Of a stretch of 64,000 nt of DNA, positions 54,499 through 62,766 are shown piece after piece. This stretch comes from Actinomadura viridilutea. GTDB taxonomy: Bacteria; Actinomycetota; Actinomycetes; Streptosporangiales; Streptosporangiaceae. The notes under the pieces were generated by a model. It did not search any database. It saw nothing but the letters and a program-made list of their open reading frames with translations, and had not been told where the DNA came from. The stretch lies in NCBI GenBank assembly GCA_003001795.1, contig PVNI01000016.1:62001-126000 (forward strand), read 5' to 3'. Position 1 is the first letter of the stretch, and every line of letters starts with the position of its first letter. The position numbers were made by a program, and so were the translations under genes.

Positions 54499-55170
54499 GT
54501 GTTCTACACTTTCTTGTCGCGCGTGGTCGCACCGATCCTTCGCCTGCTATTCCGCCCGCAGGTCGAGGGCGTCGAGAACGTGCCGAACTACGGTCCGCTG
54601 ATCGTGGCCAGCAACCACCTGTCGTTCATCGACAGCTTCATCATCCCCTTGGCCATCCCCCGGCCGGTGACCTACATCGCCAAGGCCGACTACTTCGAGG
54701 GCCGCGGCCTCAAAGGCCGGTTCGTCCGCTGGTTCCTCACCACGCTCGGGCACATCCCGGTCAAGCGCGGCGCCCGGCGCGCCGCGATGGGCGCGCTGGA
54801 GCAGGGCGTGGAGGTGCTCGCCAACAGCGGCGCATTCGCCATCTACCCCGAGGGCACCCGGTCCCCGGACGGGCGGCTCTACCGGGGCCGCACCGGGGTC
54901 GGCTGGCTGGTGCTGGCCTCCGGCGCCCGCGTGCTGCCGGTCGGGGTGACCGGCACCGACAAGATCCAGCCGCTCGGCGCGTCCTTCCCGCGCATCTTCG
55001 GGCCGCGCCCCACCGTGCGCATCGGCCAGCCCATGGACTTCTCCCAGTACCGCGACCTGCCGCCCGCCCGGGCCCGGCGCGTCATCACCGACGAGATCGT
55101 CGCGACGATCCAGAAGCTGTCCGGGCAGGAGTACGCCGGCGTGTACAACGAGCGCGCCGACCAGCGCTGA
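54499..55170 (+). CDS. 1-acylglycerol-3-phosphate acyltransferase (PlsC family)
   Basis: The 223-residue enzyme acylates lysophosphatidic acid or a related glycerol phosphate in phospholipid synthesis, at the inner face of the membrane. The HX4D motif is SNHLSFIDSF. Motif III is YPEGTRSPDGRL, and VKRGARRAAMGA lies between. The N-terminal segment FYTFLSRVVAPILRLLF could insert in the membrane. The GTG at 54499 follows GGGGAGG. The nearby lipoprotein gene at 55240 has its own leader. Confidence 0.92.
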   Translation: MFYTFLSRVVAPILRLLFRPQVEGVENVPNYGPLIVASNHLSFIDSFIIPLAIPRPVTYIAKADYFEGRGLKGRFVRWFLTTLGHIPVKRGARRAAMGALEQGVEVLANSGAFAIYPEGTRSPDGRLYRGRTGVGWLVLASGARVLPVGVTGTDKIQPLGASFPRIFGPRPTVRIGQPMDFSQYRDLPPARARRVITDEIVATIQKLSGQEYAGVYNERADQR

Positions 55171-55186
55171 CGGCCGGTACCGGCCG
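55171..55186. repeat. 16-bp palindrome directly after the plsC stop
   Basis: CGGCCGGTACCGGCCG begins at the base after the TGA. It may be part of a weak terminator; no loop is available for a normal hairpin. Confidence 0.4.
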
Positions 55187-55239
55187 GGCGGCGTGTCGTC
55201 CCGGGCGGCCCGCCCCGGGCGCCCCCTAAGGTCGCCCCC

Positions 55240-55947
55240 ATGGCGCAGCACAGGCTCTTCCCGGTGGCGGTGCTCGCGGCAACGCTGGCGGCGGCGCTGG
55301 CGTCCTGCGCGGGCGACGAAGGGGACGCCCGGCCCGTCCGGGCGACCGACCGGGCCGCGCCCGTCGGCACCGGCTACACCTCCGACCAGCTCGAACAGGC
55401 CCTGCTGTTCGAGATCTCCGGCTACCAGCGGGCCGGTGAGCCCGACTCCGGCGAGTACGGCTCGCTCAAGGCCATCCAGAACTTCGACCAGCTCCAGGAC
55501 CAGGTCGTCCTGGACAAGCCGCGCTGCGCCAAGGCGGCCCGCCCCGGCGCGGAGATCGACCGCAGCACCCCGACCGCCATCGCGACCTTCACCCGCGGCA
55601 ACGGCCTGACGGCGACCGAGACGCTCATGGCGGTCGGCGCGGCCACCGCCGACAAGCACATCAGGGCGCGGGTGCCGGAGGGCTGCCTGACGTTCCGCAC
55701 CCGCGTGGGCTCGCAGTGGTCCGAGCACCGCGTCGTCGAGACCCCGCCCGGCACGCTCGGCGAGGGGTCGCGGACCGTGGGCGTGACGACGACCAGCGGC
55801 GCGTCCCACACCAAGACCTGGTACGTGGTCCTGCGCGGCCGCCACTTCCTCGCGACCATCAGCCTGCACGGGCCGGGCGCCACCCGCGCCGAAGCCGAGC
55901 TGCTGGCCACCCAGGCCTACGACCAGGCCCGCCGCATCCTGCGCTGA
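55240..55947 (+). CDS. Putative lipoprotein
   Basis: The 235-residue protein has a signal peptide and lipobox (LAAALASC, Cys23). The mature part begins GDEGDARPVRATDRAA and contains LEQALLFEISGYQRAG, DKPRCAKA and GCLTFRTRVGSQW, so two cysteines may pair. It ends YVVLRGRHFLATISLHGPGA, a beta-strand pattern seen in small actinomycete lipoproteins of the PknH-sensor/LpqN sort, though I cannot assign it. The ATG at 55240 has AAGG upstream. It appears to be a single-gene unit. Confidence 0.8.
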   Translation: MAQHRLFPVAVLAATLAAALASCAGDEGDARPVRATDRAAPVGTGYTSDQLEQALLFEISGYQRAGEPDSGEYGSLKAIQNFDQLQDQVVLDKPRCAKAARPGAEIDRSTPTAIATFTRGNGLTATETLMAVGAATADKHIRARVPEGCLTFRTRVGSQWSEHRVVETPPGTLGEGSRTVGVTTTSGASHTKTWYVVLRGRHFLATISLHGPGATRAEAELLATQAYDQARRILR

Positions 55948-56134
55948 CCCGTCGCCGCGGGCGCCGCGCACGCGCGCGGCGGAGCAGGAGGAGGCGCAGT
56001 CGCGGCGGGACGGGAGGAGCGGCTACCGTTCCCCTACACGATGTCGGGCCCGCGGCGGCCCCGGCCGGGACGGGCCGGGCGCGGCGGCGTCCGCGCGTGC
56101 CGACTCCGGAGAACGAAGAGGAGCGGGGGAGCGC

Positions 56135-56338
56135 TTGATCGGCAAGGAGGGCCGGGTCACCGGCAAGATCGGCCCCGGTCTGGTCGGGGAGGTGATGATC
56201 CCCGTCCGCGGCGGGGTGGAGGCGTTCTACGCCCATCCGGTCGATCCCCGCGAGGAGATCCCGGTGGGGAGCATCGTGGTCGTCGTCGAGTACCACCCGC
56301 CCCGCACCGTCTACGTCGCCCCCGCCCTGTCGTCCTGA
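56135..56338 (+). CDS. NfeD-like OB-fold protein
   Basis: Only 67 residues long, it consists of the C-terminal OB-fold of NfeD proteins: GKEGRVTGKIGPGLVGEVMI, IPVGSIVVVVEYHPPRTVYV. It lacks membrane helices and the protease domain. NfeD partners flotillins in membrane microdomains and is normally encoded next to them, as here, with the flotillin start 184 bases on. The TTG at 56135 follows GGGGAG. The soluble one-domain form is short even for the family. Confidence 0.8.
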   Translation: MIGKEGRVTGKIGPGLVGEVMIPVRGGVEAFYAHPVDPREEIPVGSIVVVVEYHPPRTVYVAPALSS

Positions 56339-56521
56339 CGCCGCCGCGCGCCGCGGCCCGGCGCCGCGGACGAACGCGGGGCGCCGCGCCGCCCCGCCGG
56401 CCTGGCCGTTCACGGCCGTTCTCGGCCGTTTTCACCGGACGACAGAACCGAACGGGCCGTCACCGCGTCTATGAGGCGAGTCGGTGAGGCGTCGGGGGTT
56501 GGAGGACCGGTAGGAGGCCGC

Positions 56522-57880
56522 ATGTCCCTAGCAATAGCCGCCGCGGTCGTCGTCGCGCTGATCGTGCTGATCATCCTCTTCAAGATGGTCTGGCGCGTCG
56601 CCGAACCGAACGAGGCGCTGATCATTTCCGGGCTCGGCGCGCGGTCCAAGCCGATCGACGGCGTGGACAGCCTGGGCTTCAAGATCGTGACGGGCAAGGG
56701 CACCGCGGTGCTGCCCGGGTTCCAGGTGGCGCGGCGGCTGCGGCTGGACAGCCGGGCCGCCAACCTGGAGGTCAACTGCGTCACCCAGCAGGGCATCCCG
56801 GTGCGGGTGCGCGGCGTGGTGATCTACAAGGTGGGCGACGACTTCGTGTCCATCGCCAACGCCGCCCGCCGGTTCCTGGAGCAGCAGGCCTCCATGGACG
56901 GCGCCATCCACGAGCTGTTCACCGGCCACCTGCGGTCGATCATCGGCAACCTGACCGTGGAGGACCTGATCCTCAACCGGGAGCGGCTGACCAGCGAGAC
57001 GCGCAGCTCGGCCGCCGACGAGATGAGCAAGCTGGGCCTGGTCGTCGACTCGCTGCAGATCCAGGAGATCGACGACGAGACCGGCTACATCACCAACCTG
57101 GGCCGTCCGCACGCCGCCCGGGTGGCGTCCGCCGCCCGCATCGCCGAGGCCGAGCGCGACCAGGAGGCCACCGAGCGCGAGCAGGAGGCCGAGCGGCAGA
57201 AGGCCGCGGTGATCCGGGACACCGAGATCAAGAAGGCCGAGTACGAGGGCCAGGTCCGCCAGGCCGAGCAGCAGGCCCGGCAGGAGGTCATCCTCAAGGA
57301 GACCCGCAACGCCGAGCTGGAGGCCGAGCGCACCGAGAAGCGGCTGGAGAGCGAGATCCGCAAGCCCGCCGACGCCCGCGCCTACGAGCGGGTCAAGCTG
57401 GCCGAGGCCGAGCGGGAGGAGCGCATCCGCCTCGCCGAGGCGCAGGCCAAGGAGATCCAGCTCAAGGCGCAGCGGGAGGCCGAGGCCACCCGCATCCTCG
57501 GCGAGGCGCAGGCCGATGCGATCCGGCAGAAGGGTCTGGCCGAGGCCGAGGCGATCAAGGCGCGGGCCGCGGCGCTGGCCGAGAACCAGGAGGCCGTCAT
57601 CGCCCAGCAGCTCGCCGAGAACTGGCCGCAGATCGTCGAGGCGGCCGCCAAGGTGTTCGGCAACGTCGACAACATGGTGGTGCTGAACGGCGCCCAGGGC
57701 GTGGAGGACATGCTGGCCAAGGCGCTCACCTTGGGCGGCACCGGGCTCGGCCTGGCGCGCCAGCTGCTCGCCGGGATGAACGGCGGCCTCGCCCCCGACG
57801 GCCGGACGACCCCGTCCGGCGTCCCGGCCGCGGCGGCCGACGGCGCGCGGGACGACCGGCCCGTCGGCCAGGACGGCTGA
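56522..57880 (+). CDS. Flotillin/SPFH-domain protein
   Basis: The 452-residue membrane-associated scaffold starts with a hydrophobic hairpin segment (SLAIAAAVVVALIVLIILF). The SPFH domain follows (PNEALIISGLGARSKPIDGV, LGFKIVTGKGTAVLPGFQV). A 170-residue Ala/Glu/Arg heptad region carries the typical EAQAEAxxxxGxAEAEAI motif near 340-360 (ILGEAQADAIRQKGLAEAEA). Flotillins organise lipid microdomains and work with NfeD, encoded just upstream. The ATG at 56522 has TAGGAGG four bases before. A strong terminator follows. Confidence 0.93.
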   Translation: MSLAIAAAVVVALIVLIILFKMVWRVAEPNEALIISGLGARSKPIDGVDSLGFKIVTGKGTAVLPGFQVARRLRLDSRAANLEVNCVTQQGIPVRVRGVVIYKVGDDFVSIANAARRFLEQQASMDGAIHELFTGHLRSIIGNLTVEDLILNRERLTSETRSSAADEMSKLGLVVDSLQIQEIDDETGYITNLGRPHAARVASAARIAEAERDQEATEREQEAERQKAAVIRDTEIKKAEYEGQVRQAEQQARQEVILKETRNAELEAERTEKRLESEIRKPADARAYERVKLAEAEREERIRLAEAQAKEIQLKAQREAEATRILGEAQADAIRQKGLAEAEAIKARAAALAENQEAVIAQQLAENWPQIVEAAAKVFGNVDNMVVLNGAQGVEDMLAKALTLGGTGLGLARQLLAGMNGGLAPDGRTTPSGVPAAAADGARDDRPVGQDG

Positions 57881-57893
57881 CGAGTTCTCCGAG

Positions 57894-57944
57894 GCCCCTC
57901 CGGGAGGCGCCCGCGCGCGGCGGGCCGCCTCCCGGAGGGGCTTT
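57894..57944 (+). terminator. Terminator after the flotillin gene
   Basis: GCCCCTCCGGGAGGCG (57894-57909) pairs perfectly over 16 bp with CGCCTCCCGGAGGGGC (57926-57941), followed by TTT. Confidence 0.9.
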
Positions 57945-58005
57945 CGTCCGGACCGCCCGCCCGAGCGGCGGCCAGTGCGCACCGTCAGCCGGTAACGTTC
58001 ATGAC

Positions 58006-58716
58006 ATGACCGTGCCCCGGCTCGCCGTCACCGTCGACCTCGTCGTGCTCACCGTCCGCGGGCACCGGCTGTGCGCGCTGATGTGGCGGCGCGACCGCGA
58101 CCCGTACAACGGCTGCTGGTCGCTGCCCGGCGGGTTCATCCAACTCGACGAGGACCTGCCGGTCGCCGCGGCGCGGCTGATGGCCGAACGCGCCGGGCTC
58201 GCCGACGTGCGCATCCACCTCGAGCAGCTGGCCACCTACGGCTACCCCGACCGCGACCCGCGCCAGCGCGTGGTCAGCGTCGCCTACCTGGGCCTGGCCC
58301 CCGACCTGCCCGCCTCCAGCCGCGCCCAGGTGCTGTGGACGCCGGTGGACGATCTGATCCACCGCGACCGGGCCGCCTTCGACCACCGCCGCATCCTCAC
58401 CGACGGCGTGGAGCGGGCCCGCGCCAAGCTGGAGTACACCTCGCTGGCCGCCGCGTTCTGCCCGCCCGAGTTCACCGTGGCCGAGCTGCGCCGCGTCTAC
58501 GAGATCGTGTGGGGCTGCCCGCTCGACCCGCGGAACTTCCACCGCAAGGTGACCGGCGCCGACCGCTTCCTGATCCCGACCGGCCGGACCACGACCCGCG
58601 ACGGCGGCCGCCCCGCCCAGCTCTACCGCCGCGGCGACGCCGAACAGCTCCGCCCGCCCATGCTCCGGCCCCGCCCCGACCGCACCCCCTCCTCCAACGA
58701 GCACGCCCACACCTGA
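58006..58716 (+). CDS. Nudix-domain transcriptional regulator, NrtR-like
   Basis: The 236-residue protein has an N-terminal Nudix fold (LVVLTVRGHRLCALMWRRDR, WSLPGGFIQLDEDL). The Nudix box is broken: the REUXEE core reads RLMAER, so hydrolysis is unlikely. The C-terminal winged helix (FTVAELRRVYEIVWGCPLDP, then RNFHRKV) is that of NrtR regulators, which bind ADP-ribose and control NAD metabolism genes. No NAD gene is adjacent. The ATG at 58006 lacks a strong ribosome site. The last 40 residues are Pro/Arg-rich. Confidence 0.88.
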   Translation: MTVPRLAVTVDLVVLTVRGHRLCALMWRRDRDPYNGCWSLPGGFIQLDEDLPVAAARLMAERAGLADVRIHLEQLATYGYPDRDPRQRVVSVAYLGLAPDLPASSRAQVLWTPVDDLIHRDRAAFDHRRILTDGVERARAKLEYTSLAAAFCPPEFTVAELRRVYEIVWGCPLDPRNFHRKVTGADRFLIPTGRTTTRDGGRPAQLYRRGDAEQLRPPMLRPRPDRTPSSNEHAHT

Positions 58717-58720
58717 CCCC

Positions 58721-58759
58721 GCGCCCTGCCCCGCACCGGACGCCGCGGAGACAGGGCGC
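58721..58759 (+). terminator. Possible terminator after the Nudix regulator
   Basis: GCGCCCTG (58721-58728) pairs with CAGGGCGC (58752-58759) across a 23-base loop. Confidence 0.4.
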
Positions 58760-58907
58760 CCGCACGGCGGCCGAGGGGGCTGGGAACGGCACGGCGGAGC
58801 GCGGGCGGTAGCCGCGTCCTGACCGGATGCGACGTCGCGCGGAGCGAGGCGAACGGGTTTCGGGACTGGCGACACGACCGGTCGCGCGCGTTGCTAGCTT
58901 GTCCGGC

Positions 58908-59201
58908 ATGGATGATCTATCGGAGCGGCTGAGCCTGCTGGTCCGCGACATCGGGGAGGCGGGGGTCGCCGAGATGGCCGGCTCGCCCGCGCTGGTCGCG
59001 GCCGTGGACCAGCACGCCGCCGAGATCCGGGACATGCGCCTGGCGCCCGGACGGTCGCAGACCGAGGCGCTGCTGGGGTACCTGCACGAGTTCACCGAGG
59101 AGGTGTTCCGGCGCGGCTGGCGCCCGAACGGTACCCGGGACTGGGAGTTCGTCCGTATCGTTACGATTTGCTGGATGTTGCGACAGGCGTCCGGCTCGTA
59201 G
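58908..59201 (+). CDS. Small conserved actinomycete protein, possibly DUF6401
   Basis: The 97-residue product reads MDDLSERLSLLVRDIGEAGV, AEMAGSPALVAAVDQHAAEI, then LLGYLHEFTEEVFRRGW and DWEFVRIVTICWMLRQA. The AVDQHAAEIRD element recalls DUF6401, a small actinobacterial family; the match is from memory and weak. It has no signal or membrane segment. It lies 68 bases upstream of the aminotransferase gene on the same strand. Confidence 0.55.
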   Translation: MDDLSERLSLLVRDIGEAGVAEMAGSPALVAAVDQHAAEIRDMRLAPGRSQTEALLGYLHEFTEEVFRRGWRPNGTRDWEFVRIVTICWMLRQASGS

Positions 59202-59269
59202 GTCCTTCAGCGTCCGCCGGGCCGGTCCGTACCCTGGAGCCACCACCTCGACCGCTACGGAGGACAACG

Positions 59270-60349
59270 GTGTCCGAGGCACCCACACCGCGCTTCCGCT
59301 CCGTCCTGGACCGGTTCGTGGCCTACAAGCCCGGCAAGCGGGCCGTCTCGCCGGACGGCCGCTCGTACAAGCTGTCGTCCAACGAGTCGCCGCACGGCCC
59401 GCTGCCGTCGGTGCTGGAGGCGATCAGCCGGGCCGCCGCGAGCGTCAACCGCTACCCCGACAACGCCTGCGCCGAGCTGGTGGAGGCGATCGCCGCCCGG
59501 CACGGCGTCCCGAGCGAGCACATCGCGGTGGGCTGCGGGTCGGTCGGGGTCACCCAGATGCTGCTGGAGGCGGTCGGCGAGCCCGGCGCGGAGGTGGTGT
59601 ACGCCTGGCGCTCGTTCGAGGCCTACCCGCTGCTGGTGTCGCTGTCGGGCGCCGCGTCCGTCCAGGTCCCGCTGCGGGACGAGACGCACGACCTGGCCGC
59701 GATGGCCGACGCGATCACCGAGCGGACCCGCGCGGTGTTCGTCTGCAACCCCAACAACCCCACCGGCACGGCGGTGCGGCGCGCCGAGCTGGAGGCGTTC
59801 CTCGACCGGGTGCCCGCCGACTGCCTGGTGGTGCTGGACGAGGCGTACCGCGAGTACATCCGCGACGCGGACGTGCCCGACGGCCTGACCCTGTACGGCG
59901 ACCGGCCCAACGTGGCCGTCCTGCGCACGTTCTCCAAGGCCTACGGGCTGGCCGGGCTGCGCGTCGGCTACCTGGTGGCGCACCCGCAGGTGGCCGAGGC
60001 GATCCGCAAGACCTACCTGCCGTTCTGCGTCAACAGCGTCGCGCAGGCCGCCGCCGTGGCGTCGCTGGCCGCCACCGACGAGCTGCTGGCGCGCGTCGAC
60101 GAGACCGTCAAGGAGCGCGAGCGCGTCCGCGACGCGCTGCTGGCCGACGGCTGGACGGTGCCGCCGACGGAGGCCAACTTCGTGTGGCTGCGGCTCGGGG
60201 AGCGCACCATGGAGTTCTCCGCGGCCTGCGAGGCGCAGGGCGTCAGCGTGCGGCCGTTCGCGGGGGAGGGCGCCCGGGTCTCGATCGGCTCCGCGGAGGA
60301 GAACGACGCCTTCCTCGCCGTCGCCCGCGCCTTCCCGCACCGCAACTGA
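59270..60349 (+). CDS. hisC: Histidinol-phosphate aminotransferase / aromatic aminotransferase
   Basis: The 359-residue fold-type I PLP enzyme has the Schiff-base Lys223 in FSKAYGLAGLRVGY, with CNPNNPTGT and VVLDEAYREY holding the cofactor. RVSIGSAEENDAFL closes the phosphate site. The class covers histidinol-phosphate transaminase and the actinobacterial Pat aromatic transaminases; SSNESPHGPLPSV is the shared N-terminal motif. No other his gene is nearby, so an aromatic or second-copy role is open. The GTG at 59270 follows GGAGG. Confidence 0.88.
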   Translation: MSEAPTPRFRSVLDRFVAYKPGKRAVSPDGRSYKLSSNESPHGPLPSVLEAISRAAASVNRYPDNACAELVEAIAARHGVPSEHIAVGCGSVGVTQMLLEAVGEPGAEVVYAWRSFEAYPLLVSLSGAASVQVPLRDETHDLAAMADAITERTRAVFVCNPNNPTGTAVRRAELEAFLDRVPADCLVVLDEAYREYIRDADVPDGLTLYGDRPNVAVLRTFSKAYGLAGLRVGYLVAHPQVAEAIRKTYLPFCVNSVAQAAAVASLAATDELLARVDETVKERERVRDALLADGWTVPPTEANFVWLRLGERTMEFSAACEAQGVSVRPFAGEGARVSIGSAEENDAFLAVARAFPHRN

Positions 60350-60629
60350 GGCGGCCCTCCGCCTGGCCTCGTGGCTCGGCCGGCCGTGCGTCCGTCGGCC
60401 GAGCCGCCGTCGCCGCTCGAACCGTTCGCAGGGCCGCGACGTGCCGCGCCGCGACCCGAGGCGGGACGCAGGCGCGCACGACCGGCGGCGTGGCCGCCGC
60501 GGCTCGTTCCGTTGCGCGGGCTGCCGCCTGGACATGCGGCCGTCGGCGCACGTGGGACGCCGCCGCGGCGCCTGAGGCCGGGCGGTGGAACGCGCCCTCG
60601 GCCCGCCCGCGCGCGGTGCCCGCGGCGGA

Positions 60630-61964
60630 TCAGGCGCCGGTGCCGGACCTCGGGCCCAGCTTCTCGACGATCAGCCGGTAGAGCTGGCGGGGGCGGCCGG
60701 GCTGCGGCGTCCGGTTGGGCGGCAGCGGCCAGGCCAGGCCCTCCTCGACCAGCGTGCGCAGCAGGCGCCGCGCCGTGCGCGGCGTCACGCCCAGCATCTT
60801 GCCGGCGTTCTCGGCGTCCACGATCAGCGGCTGCTCCTGGTCGCCGAGCTTGTCGGCCAGCCGCGCCAGGATCTCCAGCCCCTTGGGCTTGGCCTGCGGC
60901 TGCGCCCGCGGCGGCGTGCGCGGGGCCGGGACCAGCGCCCGGCCGTCCCGGTCGAGGGCGAACCCCTGCGTGCGCTGCGAGCTCTGCGACCGCGCCAGCG
61001 CGGCCCGCGCGTGCGTCTCGGCCTCGTGCGCGGTGCGGCCCATGCCGATGCCGACCTCGATGGCCAGCCCCAGCTCCTCGCGGACCCGCTCGACGAACGG
61101 CGGGGTGCGGAAACCCTCGGTGGTGGCGGTGACCGAGCCCCGGGTGGCGATGACCAGGTAGCTGTGGTCGTCCAGCGGCCACACCGAGGCGTTCATGCGG
61201 TGCGCCTCCTGCAGCAGCACCCGGTGCAGCGCCAGCTTCAGCTCGTCGCGCCAGTACCGCGGGGTCACCCGGCGCGGCGTCTCGCGCAGCGTCGGGACGT
61301 CCACCAGGACGACCACGAGCTGCGACTCCTCCAACCGGTGGTGGGCGCCGAGCAGCGCCGCGGTCTGCAGCGAGCTGCGGATCGCCGCGCCGGTCGGGCG
61401 CACCCGGATGGTCGGCACCCCGGCCATCTCCATCCGCTCGGCGGTGGCGTGCACGCACGTCATCGCCACCGTGGTGGCGCCGCGCCGCCACAGCCGCTCG
61501 TGGAAGGCGGCCAGCGTGCCGGGCCCGGCCGCCTCCTCGCGCAGGTGCACGCCGTCGGTGGCCAGGTTGATCTCGGCGTACGCCTCCTCGACCTCGGCCC
61601 GGCCCAGCACGTCGATGCTGACCCGGGTGGGGTCGTAGCGTTCGTCCAGCGACGCCCGCAGCAGCGCGCCCTGCAGGGCGGCGCCGTTCAGCGGGACGTA
61701 CGTGGCCGGCATGGTCAGCACCCCGGCCTTGCGGGCGAAGTCATAGGGCACCGGACTGGCGAACAGGCACACGTCCACGCCCGAGCCGAGCCGGACGACC
61801 TTGTCGGCCGCCTCCTGCTCGTCCCGGTACGCGGCGGCCACCAGCCGGCTCGGCACCGGCGTCGGTCCGTGGCCCATCAGCATGACCCGCTCCACCAGGT
61901 CATGGGGGCCCACGACTCCGATCGTGAGCTCCGGTGTCGCCGAGCCCGTTCGCGCGGCGGTCAT
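60630..61964 (-). CDS. Sensor-type transcriptional regulator with C-terminal HTH
   Basis: The 444-residue protein starts LTIGVVGPHDLVERVMLMGH. A periplasmic-binding-like or receiver-like domain follows (VDVCLFASPVPYDFARKAGV). A degenerate GGDEF-like module lies at about 260-340 (LVVVLVDVPTLRE; AIEVGIGMGRTAHEAETHAR). A HTH ends the protein (AENAGKMLGVTPRTARRLLR). Proteins of this three-part layout occur in actinobacteria and firmicutes as single-component regulators; the ligand is not known. I chose the ATG at 61964; a start farther upstream at 62084 is possible. The GG(D/E)EF residues are absent, so c-di-GMP synthesis is ruled out. Confidence 0.75.
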   Translation of the reverse strand: MTAARTGSATPELTIGVVGPHDLVERVMLMGHGPTPVPSRLVAAAYRDEQEAADKVVRLGSGVDVCLFASPVPYDFARKAGVLTMPATYVPLNGAALQGALLRASLDERYDPTRVSIDVLGRAEVEEAYAEINLATDGVHLREEAAGPGTLAAFHERLWRRGATTVAMTCVHATAERMEMAGVPTIRVRPTGAAIRSSLQTAALLGAHHRLEESQLVVVLVDVPTLRETPRRVTPRYWRDELKLALHRVLLQEAHRMNASVWPLDDHSYLVIATRGSVTATTEGFRTPPFVERVREELGLAIEVGIGMGRTAHEAETHARAALARSQSSQRTQGFALDRDGRALVPAPRTPPRAQPQAKPKGLEILARLADKLGDQEQPLIVDAENAGKMLGVTPRTARRLLRTLVEEGLAWPLPPNRTPQPGRPRQLYRLIVEKLGPRSGTGA

Positions 61965-62766
61965 CGGCGACCGCCCGCTTCCCGCTCGGCCTCTCGGCGG
62001 GGCCCCCGCCCCGACCCTGCGTTCACGCACGCTCCGCCCAACGGTTGACTCATGGCTTGTCGCCCCTGCCTTCTGACCCTGCACCGCAGTTCCCGTGCGA
62101 TTCGTTCCTCAGTGGGCAGATCGGGTCAGGGCGACGTTGTGTGACGCCCAGACGCGAAATCGAATCAAGAGTGCGGCGAAAAAGTAACCTACGCGACCCC
62201 TCAGTCAGTAATTTGTCACCAATCGGTCAGTCTTGATCCTGCATCTTCGGTCGTCCGAAGATGAAAGGCAAGACCCGAAAACACGGCAACGGCGCCGCCG
62301 TGGTGCTGATGCGCATTGAGATGACCCCTGTAGCGTGCGTTTGGTTTACGGGTCGCCCGAATTGCGCCTATCTCGCGGTGACCCTCGCCAAAAATCAAGC
62401 AAAACGTCAGCTCGGACACCCGCGGGGCGCCGATCCCGGGTCCCAGGGGGGTCTGTGCCCGCTGGTCAGGCGCTCAAAGGAGGTGTGGAGGGCGCGTTGC
62501 GAAGCCTCTTCTGCGCTGTGCCGAAGCGCTTACTGTGCGTGAACGAGAGGGTCGCGAACCCAATCTTGGTGATTTTCCGACGCCCGTGACTGAGGTGCGC
62601 AGCATCAGTAAGGACCGCGCCCCGGCGCCGGACGTTACAAGCGACCTTGACAAGCCAGGCCCCTCGCGGCGGGTCCGGCAAGGGGTGCGCCGAGGGGGCA
62701 AACCGGCAGAAAAGCGAACCGCCCGCGCCGTGCGGCGGCGGGCGGTCGGGCGGAGCGCGGCGCCGG
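61965..62766. other. Long intergenic region with hairpin at 62242
   Basis: No coding frame with a start, ribosome site or known motif is convincing in these 802 bases. CATCTTCGG (62242-62250) and CCGAAGATG (62255-62263) form a perfect 9-bp hairpin with a TCGT loop. The flanking 62130-62420 is less GC-rich than the rest of the window, typical of promoter or leader sequence for the minus-strand regulator. No tRNA cloverleaf was seen. Confidence 0.4.
62718..62746 (-). terminator. Hairpin after the murA-type gene
   Basis: ACCGCCCGC (62718-62726) pairs with GCGGGCGGT (62738-62746), 20 bases beyond the minus-strand stop at 62767. A short A/T stretch (CGCTTTTCTG) follows in the direction of transcription. 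Confidence 0.7.

Noticed and set aside
54547..55971. Long minus-strand frame across plsC and the lipoprotein gene
   Set aside because: It crosses two well-supported genes and lacks any recognisable domain.
62130..62640. tRNA or other structured RNA gene
   Set aside because: No T-loop consensus with a matching acceptor stem was seen; only one simple hairpin is present.
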